Assembly (NCBI RefSeq): GCF_004363075.1
Contig: NZ_SNYN01000027.1
Coordinates: 1 to 62,078 of the forward strand
DNA: 62,078 nt
Direction of reading: 5' to 3'
Source of the DNA: Actinorugispora endophytica
GTDB lineage: Bacteria; Actinomycetota; Actinomycetes; Streptosporangiales; Streptosporangiaceae
Shown here: positions 58,538 to 62,078 of the stretch, piece after piece
How positions within the stretch are numbered: position 1 is the stretch's first letter
How the letters are laid out: the number at the start of each line of letters is the position of its first letter
The notes under the pieces: generated by a model
What the model saw: only the letters and a program-made list of their open reading frames with translations
Told to the model about the DNA's origin: nothing
Database searches by the model: none
Position numbers and translations under genes: made by a program

Positions 58538-59859
58538 CACGCCGCCCCGTCGAGGAAGTCCGCCAACTCGGCGTCGGAGATCGACGACGGCGCACCCGAC
58601 GCGGTGGTCAGCGCGTCCCAGGAAGGAGCCAGGTGCGCGAACTCGCGTGCGGCCTGCTCGGCCTCCTCCTCGGTGGTCAGGAAGGACCTCGCCCGGTGCC
58701 AGCGGCCGTCCGCGCCCACGGTCACCGCCACGCCCGGCATCTCCGCCGGAATGCTCAGAGCGGCTTCCAGGGAGTCGGGGGCCAGGTCGCCCAGCGCCAT
58801 CTTGGCCGTCTCGGCGTCGTTGACCCGGTGGCAGATGCGGCCCGACAGCTGCGACCGCAGCGCCGTCACCCCGGGACCGAGGTCGGAGCCGACCCGCTGC
58901 CCGCACACCACCAGGTACACCGCGAAGGCGCGGCCGAGCTGGGCGATGCGCAGCAGCGTGGTGGAGGTCTTGGCGATCACGTCCTTCTCGGACTTGTCCG
59001 CCATCAGGTACAACTCGGCCACTTCGTCCACGAACACCACGATCGGCATCGCGTGCTGTTCCCGCACGTCCTCGGGGAGCTTCCACACGTTGCGCATCCG
59101 GTGCGTCCGGCACAGCGCCATGCGGTCGGTCAGGATGCCGATCAGGTCGTCGAGCAGCCCTCCGCACTCGTCACGCGTGGTGGCGAGCTTGGAGATGCGG
59201 TCCTCGTAAGGGGTCAGCTCCACCCCGCCCTTCAGATCCAGGCCCGCCAACGCCACCGGCTGCGGGGACAACCCCTTAATCAGGGCGTTGACGTCGGTGG
59301 ACTTGCCCGACTGGGTCGCGCCGATGTCCAGCCAGTGCGGCACCTGCCGGAAGTCGACCACCCACGGCTCACCCGTCTCCAACCGGCCGAGCTGAACGGT
59401 CAACAGCTCCCCGTCGAAGGCCGACGCCGCTCCGAGGTTGACCAGCGGGTCACGCGAGGTGGCCACCAGCTCCACCCAACCGGGGCCGGTCCGGCGGACG
59501 CGCACCGCGTGCACCCGCCAGGAGTGCGCCAACCGGGTGAGCGCCTGGGCGTAGTCGCCCGGGGTCTGCCCGTCGTGCAGACGCACCCGCACCCGGAACC
59601 CGTACCCGGTCGGACGGAACCGCGACAGCTTGGGCTTGCGCTCCACCTGGCGGCGCCCGCCCTTGCCCAACCGGGTCCGCGTCTTGGTCAGCCCGCACCC
59701 GCTGGACACGTCCGCCCACGTCAGGTGCACCCGCGCGGCGTTGCCCACCAGCCCGGGGCCGTAGTTCCAGGAGGCCGGCGACCAGTTGCGCCACACCGCC
59801 GCGCCCACCGGAACCGACACCGCCGCCGGAGGCACCGCCCACAGAATCTCGGGAAACAC
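58537..59859 (-). CDS. traB: TraB/FtsK-like conjugative DNA translocase
   Basis: The 440-residue protein is the FtsK/SpoIIIE-type motor that transfers double-stranded AICE DNA between hyphae, distinct from relaxase-based conjugation. An N-terminal hydrophobic segment and basic linker precede the ATPase domain. Walker A GATQSGKST is at ~180-188 and Walker B IVVFVDEVAEL at ~273-283, with RIAQLGRAFAVYLVVCGQRV following. The gamma winged-helix part at the end is short. GTG start after AGAAGGGCGAGTAG. Downstream spd-like gene fits the tra-spd order. Confidence 0.94.
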   Translation of the reverse strand: MFPEILWAVPPAAVSVPVGAAVWRNWSPASWNYGPGLVGNAARVHLTWADVSSGCGLTKTRTRLGKGGRRQVERKPKLSRFRPTGYGFRVRVRLHDGQTPGDYAQALTRLAHSWRVHAVRVRRTGPGWVELVATSRDPLVNLGAASAFDGELLTVQLGRLETGEPWVVDFRQVPHWLDIGATQSGKSTDVNALIKGLSPQPVALAGLDLKGGVELTPYEDRISKLATTRDECGGLLDDLIGILTDRMALCRTHRMRNVWKLPEDVREQHAMPIVVFVDEVAELYLMADKSEKDVIAKTSTTLLRIAQLGRAFAVYLVVCGQRVGSDLGPGVTALRSQLSGRICHRVNDAETAKMALGDLAPDSLEAALSIPAEMPGVAVTVGADGRWHRARSFLTTEEEAEQAAREFAHLAPSWDALTTASGAPSSISDAELADFLDGAA

Positions 59860-59952
59860 CTACTCGCCCTTCTCGTTGCCGCGGTTGGTCCGGGACCACT
59901 CATCCGCCCAGTCCCGGAACTCCTCGGACTCGCCGTTGGGCCACACCGCCAT
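59860..59952 (-). CDS. 30-residue AICE peptide
   Basis: MAVWPNGESEEFRDWADEWS followed by RTNRGNEKGE is an acidic short peptide, abutting traB without a gap. Its ATG overlaps the stop of the Pra-like gene (ATGA). It could bring the ribosome to traB; no function is known. Confidence 0.55.
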   Translation of the reverse strand: MAVWPNGESEEFRDWADEWSRTNRGNEKGE

Positions 59953-60287
59953 CACGCCGCCCCCGCCCCGGACATCTCCACGACCTCCAGCGACGCGGCC
60001 GAGAACGCCACCCCGTGACGGCCGTTGGTCTCCCACGGGATCGCCACCAGGCCCGACACCCGCAGCAGCATGCCCAGCCGCAGCGGCGGAGGCGTCTGCG
60101 CCGCGAACGAGATCAGCAGCGCGTCGCCGTCGTTGTCGTCCACCTGCGCCAGCACCTTGACCTGCCACAGCTGCACACCCTGGGCGTTGAGCTTGATCTC
60201 GCCCGTCTCACGGTTCTTCAACTTCGGACGGGCCCCGCCCGCCGCCATGAACACCATCCGCGACGTGTCCACTGGGATGCTCCGCAT
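59952..60287 (-). CDS. Pra-like AICE replication/excision activator (putative)
   Basis: The 111-residue protein has an OB-like pattern of strands with QGVQLWQVKVLAQVDDNDGD and LRVSGLVAIPWETNGRHGVA. This resembles the Pra proteins of pSAM2-type elements, which activate replication, excision and transfer, in size, position (just after the control region, before traB) and the central LWQVxVL motif. The similarity is by eye and the call is tentative. ATG after TAGGAGTTATTTC. Confidence 0.5.
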   Translation of the reverse strand: MRSIPVDTSRMVFMAAGGARPKLKNRETGEIKLNAQGVQLWQVKVLAQVDDNDGDALLISFAAQTPPPLRLGMLLRVSGLVAIPWETNGRHGVAFSAASLEVVEMSGAGAA

Positions 60288-60311
60288 GAAATAACTCCTA
60301 AGTGTTAAGCG

Positions 60312-60435
60312 TTAGGTTTGTGTGAAGTTAGGCGCTGCAGTCCCTTGGTGTATGAAGTGCCTAACACGAAGCTAACACATGACGGTTAGGTGTCAAGCTT
60401 TGTGTGTCGGTCAACAGGAACAAGCTCACACCTAA
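60312..60435. promoter_or_regulatory. KorSA-type operator array
   Basis: At least four TTAGGYG-like motifs occur: TTAGGTT at 60312, TTAGGCG at 60328, GTGCCTAAC at 60357 and TTAGGTGT at 60386, with ACACCTAA at 60428 as the inverted partner of 60386. They fill the 188-bp gap between the divergent pra-like and korSA-like genes, so they are probable operators of the GntR regulator. The region is notably AT-richer than the rest. Confidence 0.7.
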
Positions 60436-60475
60436 TCGCTAGGCTCAGGGTCGGAGTAGTGAAGGGAGAAGGCCG

Positions 60476-61222
60476 GTGGCGCTAGAGAAGCCGAGGTCGC
60501 GCTATGAGCAGGTGGCCGACCAGTTGCGCGCCGCCATCAAAAGCGGTCGCTACAAGCCTGGGGAGATGCTTCCGAGCCAACCCACGCTTGCCCGTGAATA
60601 TGGACTCGCTCAGACCTCGATCGGTCGAGCTATCGCCATCCTCAAGAACGAAGGACTCGTTCGGGTCGAGGGTGGTCGCGGCGCCACCGTGCTCGAAGTC
60701 CCCACGGTCAAACGCACTCGACGCACCAGATACCGGGGTTCAGGCGGCAGCTTCGCCGAGGAGATGAGGCGGGCCGGATTGGAGCCGGACACTCCGCGCG
60801 TCCGACTCGACGAGATCGATCCGCCGCCCGAGATCGCCACGTATCTCCAGCTTGGAGGCGAGCGGGTCATGGTCCGTGGACGTCGCATGCTCGCATCCGG
60901 ACACCCGATGCAGCTTGCGACCGCCTACATTCCCATGTCGGTGGCGGGATCGCTGGAGATCGCAGAGCCTGACACCGGCCCTACCGGTATGTACAAACGG
61001 CTTGCGGCCAGGGGCCACCATGCCTCTCGGTTCGTCGAGAACATCGAGGTGCGTTCCGCCAGCCGGGACGAGTCCGACTTTTTCAAGATCGCTGATACGG
61101 CGCCGGTTCTCGAAGTGGTCCGAATCGCCTACGACCAGGAGGACAAGCCCATCGAGGCAGCGGTGAACGTCTTCCCGGCCTCGCAGTGGAAGTTGTCTTA
61201 TGAGTGGTCGGCCGATGCCTGA
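60476..61222 (+). CDS. KorSA-like GntR (UTRA) repressor of the AICE
   Basis: The 248-residue protein has a GntR HTH (residues ~8-72, PSQPTLAREYGLAQTSIGRA) and a UTRA-type ligand domain (residues ~95-240). In pSAM2 the KorSA repressor silences pra and so keeps the element integrated. The operator array lies just upstream, facing the pra-like gene. Its last codons overlap the NUDIX gene, so they are co-expressed. The GTG start follows AAGGGAGAAGGCCG. GC content is lower than chromosomal genes. Confidence 0.9.
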   Translation: MALEKPRSRYEQVADQLRAAIKSGRYKPGEMLPSQPTLAREYGLAQTSIGRAIAILKNEGLVRVEGGRGATVLEVPTVKRTRRTRYRGSGGSFAEEMRRAGLEPDTPRVRLDEIDPPPEIATYLQLGGERVMVRGRRMLASGHPMQLATAYIPMSVAGSLEIAEPDTGPTGMYKRLAARGHHASRFVENIEVRSASRDESDFFKIADTAPVLEVVRIAYDQEDKPIEAAVNVFPASQWKLSYEWSADA

Positions 61223-61640
61223 GCTTCCGCGTCATTCCGTCAGTGTCACCGGAGTCGTGTTCAACGAGTGCGGTCAGGTTCTGGCGATTCAGCGCAGAGA
61301 CGACGGCCGGTGGGTTCCACCCGGAGGAGTCCTGGAGCTGGACGAGGATCCCAACGCCGGAGTTGTCCGCGAGGTCTGGGAGGAGACCGGGGTCAAGGTC
61401 CGTCCCGGAAAACTGGTCGGGATCTACAAGAACATGCCCCTGGGTGTGGTCAGCATTGCCATCCGATGCACGGTGGAGGAGGGAACCCCCACAGCATCCG
61501 ACGAGGCGACCCAGGCCCGGTGGATCGACCTCGACGAGGCCCGTGCACTCATGCCGCAGGCCCGACTGATCCGAGTCCTTGATTCCCAACGCGACGACGG
61601 CCCGTTCATCCGAAGCCACGACGGAACCCACCTGCTGTAA
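61200..61640 (+). CDS. Pif-like NUDIX hydrolase of the AICE
   Basis: The 146-residue NUDIX protein has a complete box G-x5-E-x7-REUxEExGU at residues 43-65 (GVLELDEDPNAGVVREVW, EETGV). In pSAM2 the NUDIX protein Pif stops transfer between cells already carrying the element; position and domain here support the same role. The overlap with korSA is 23 bases if ATG 61200 is used; ATG 61215 is possible. Confidence 0.9.
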   Translation: MSGRPMPELPRHSVSVTGVVFNECGQVLAIQRRDDGRWVPPGGVLELDEDPNAGVVREVWEETGVKVRPGKLVGIYKNMPLGVVSIAIRCTVEEGTPTASDEATQARWIDLDEARALMPQARLIRVLDSQRDDGPFIRSHDGTHLL

Positions 61641-61643
61641 GCA

Positions 61644-61694
61644 GACACCAGGAAGCCCGGTTGAGCCGCATGGTTCACCGGGTTTCCTCGTGTC
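61644..61694 (+). terminator. Terminator after the NUDIX gene
   Basis: GACACCAGGAAGCCCGGTTGA pairs imperfectly with TTCACCGGGTTTCCTCGTGTC around a short loop, four bases past the stop codon. Confidence 0.6.
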
Positions 61695-62010
61695 CAGGGG
61701 ATGTGTTGAGGAGTTTCTTTACGTTTTCAAGCCCGCGCCTGACGGCGCGGGACGACGGCTGGAGCCGGGCGTGGTCTGGCGGTTTGCGGCCCTGGTGGCC
61801 CTTGGGGCGTCCCGCACCGGAGCGGGACGCCTCTGGCGTTTCTGATGTGCTGGGGGCGCGCCGTCGGCGCGGGGTGCGACCGAGACCGGGGCGGGCCGGG
61901 CGGGAGGCTTCTGGTGGTCTGTGGTGGGCGGGACGGACCCCGGGGGGGTGCTGCGGGCGGGTGGCGGGCGTGGTGGCCGGGGTGGGCGGTCGGAGCCGGG
62001 GCGGGCGGTG
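61695..62010. other. G-rich hairpin-containing region, possible transfer or origin locus
   Basis: No convincing gene is seen. Two tidy hairpins lie here: CCCGCGCC-TGAC-GGCGCGGG (61732-61751) and GCGTCCCGC-ACCGGA-GCGGGACGC (61807-61830). After 61850 the + strand is strongly G-biased with imperfect repeats such as GAGCCGGGGCGGG and GAGACCGGGGCGGG. These could be a clt/ori-type site of the AICE, but no attachment-site copy of the rnpB 3' end is found. Confidence 0.4.
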
Positions 62011-62078
62011 GTGACCGGGCGGATGGCGAAGGAGATCGAGGACCAGGAGGAGGAGGGGAAGCCGCGGGGAAGGGGTGG
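62011..62078 (+). CDS. Possible partial CDS cut by the window end
   Basis: A frame opens at GTG 62011 (or ATG 62023) and runs off the window: MTGRMAKEIEDQEEEGKPRG. The charged composition is protein-like, but with about 22 residues no family can be named, and the ribosome-binding site is weak. Confidence 0.3.
   Translation, partial: MTGRMAKEIEDQEEEGKPRGRG

Noticed and set aside
60721-61021. Minus-strand frame inside the korSA-like gene
   Set aside because: It lacks a ribosome-binding site and domain and overlaps a well-supported GntR regulator.
61732-61830. Streptomyces-telomere-like palindromes
   Set aside because: Two small hairpins do not amount to the ordered palindromes of actinomycete telomeres, and the sequence is next to an AICE, not a replicon end.

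Overview
The window reads as a chromosomal segment of a high-GC actinomycete, most likely a Nocardiopsis-type organism of the Nocardiopsaceae. The grounds are very high GC, frequent GTG starts, dense ATGA/GTGA overlaps, a SufRBD-Rieske-CSUT operon, an actinobacterial fabD-fabH-acpP-fabF cluster with FasR, Thermobifida-like cellulase operators, and an actinomycete integrative and conjugative element (AICE). Both ends look like draft-contig ends. The first ~96 bases are poly-G/poly-C artefact, and the last ~380 bases are G-rich, hairpin-rich and stop inside an open frame.

Layout. 260-1986 (-): a two-gene ABC-2 exporter, divergent from the Fe-S assembly operon at 2298-8920 (sufR, sufB, sufD, Rieske ferredoxin, sufC, sufS, sufU, sufT), with an iron-box-like site upstream. 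9061-13888: a GNAT enzyme with an unrecognised 711-residue partner, an SseB-family protein and an SGNH hydrolase. 14029-15168: a degenerate EAL/CBS protein. 15610-20644: the type II fatty-acid genes fabF, acpP, fabH, fabD (-) and divergent fasR. 21032-21910: a membrane protein. 22011-27469: a 5-oxoproline (pyroglutamate) locus with a FadR-type regulator, an Nramp-like transporter, pxpA, pxpB, pxpC and a DUF1445 protein, with two copies of one palindromic operator. 27479-31287: PhoD-like phosphatase, YjbQ, DUF3052, AhpE peroxiredoxin and a zinc-ribbon protein. Then comes tRNA-Val(TAC).

From the tRNA to 37404 lies a possible small island: carboxylesterase, metallo-beta-lactamase-fold hydrolase and a giant LuxR (LAL) regulator, closed by a tRNA 3'-end-like relic. 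37400-42236 holds small conserved genes, Sua5 and a LacI-family regulator. 42451-45402 is a secreted GH48 cellulase with CBM2, with two CebR/CelR-type operators upstream, divergent from cbiZ. 46851-53462 carries housekeeping genes (nfo, LURP-one-like, PanE-like, Nif3-like, coiled-coil zinc ribbon, RNase HI/phosphatase fusion) and then rnpB.

Immediately downstream of rnpB sits a pSAM2-type AICE (53956 to at least 61640). In coding order it has int, xis and a RepSA initiator; several tiny zinc-ribbon genes; a DUF3307-like and a DUF2637 membrane protein; a TraB/FtsK-like DNA translocase; a Pra-like protein; and a divergent KorSA-like repressor with a Pif-like NUDIX protein. The left junction abuts the 3' strand of RNase P RNA helix P1, so rnpB is the apparent insertion site. 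No right junction is visible.

A family of long hairpins sits at convergent gene ends through the chromosomal part. The best leads for something new are the rnpB-linked AICE with its micro zinc-ribbon genes and repeated loop-conserved hairpins, the Nramp homologue lacking its metal motifs in the pxp operon, the orphan 711-residue protein, and the convergent-end hairpin family.
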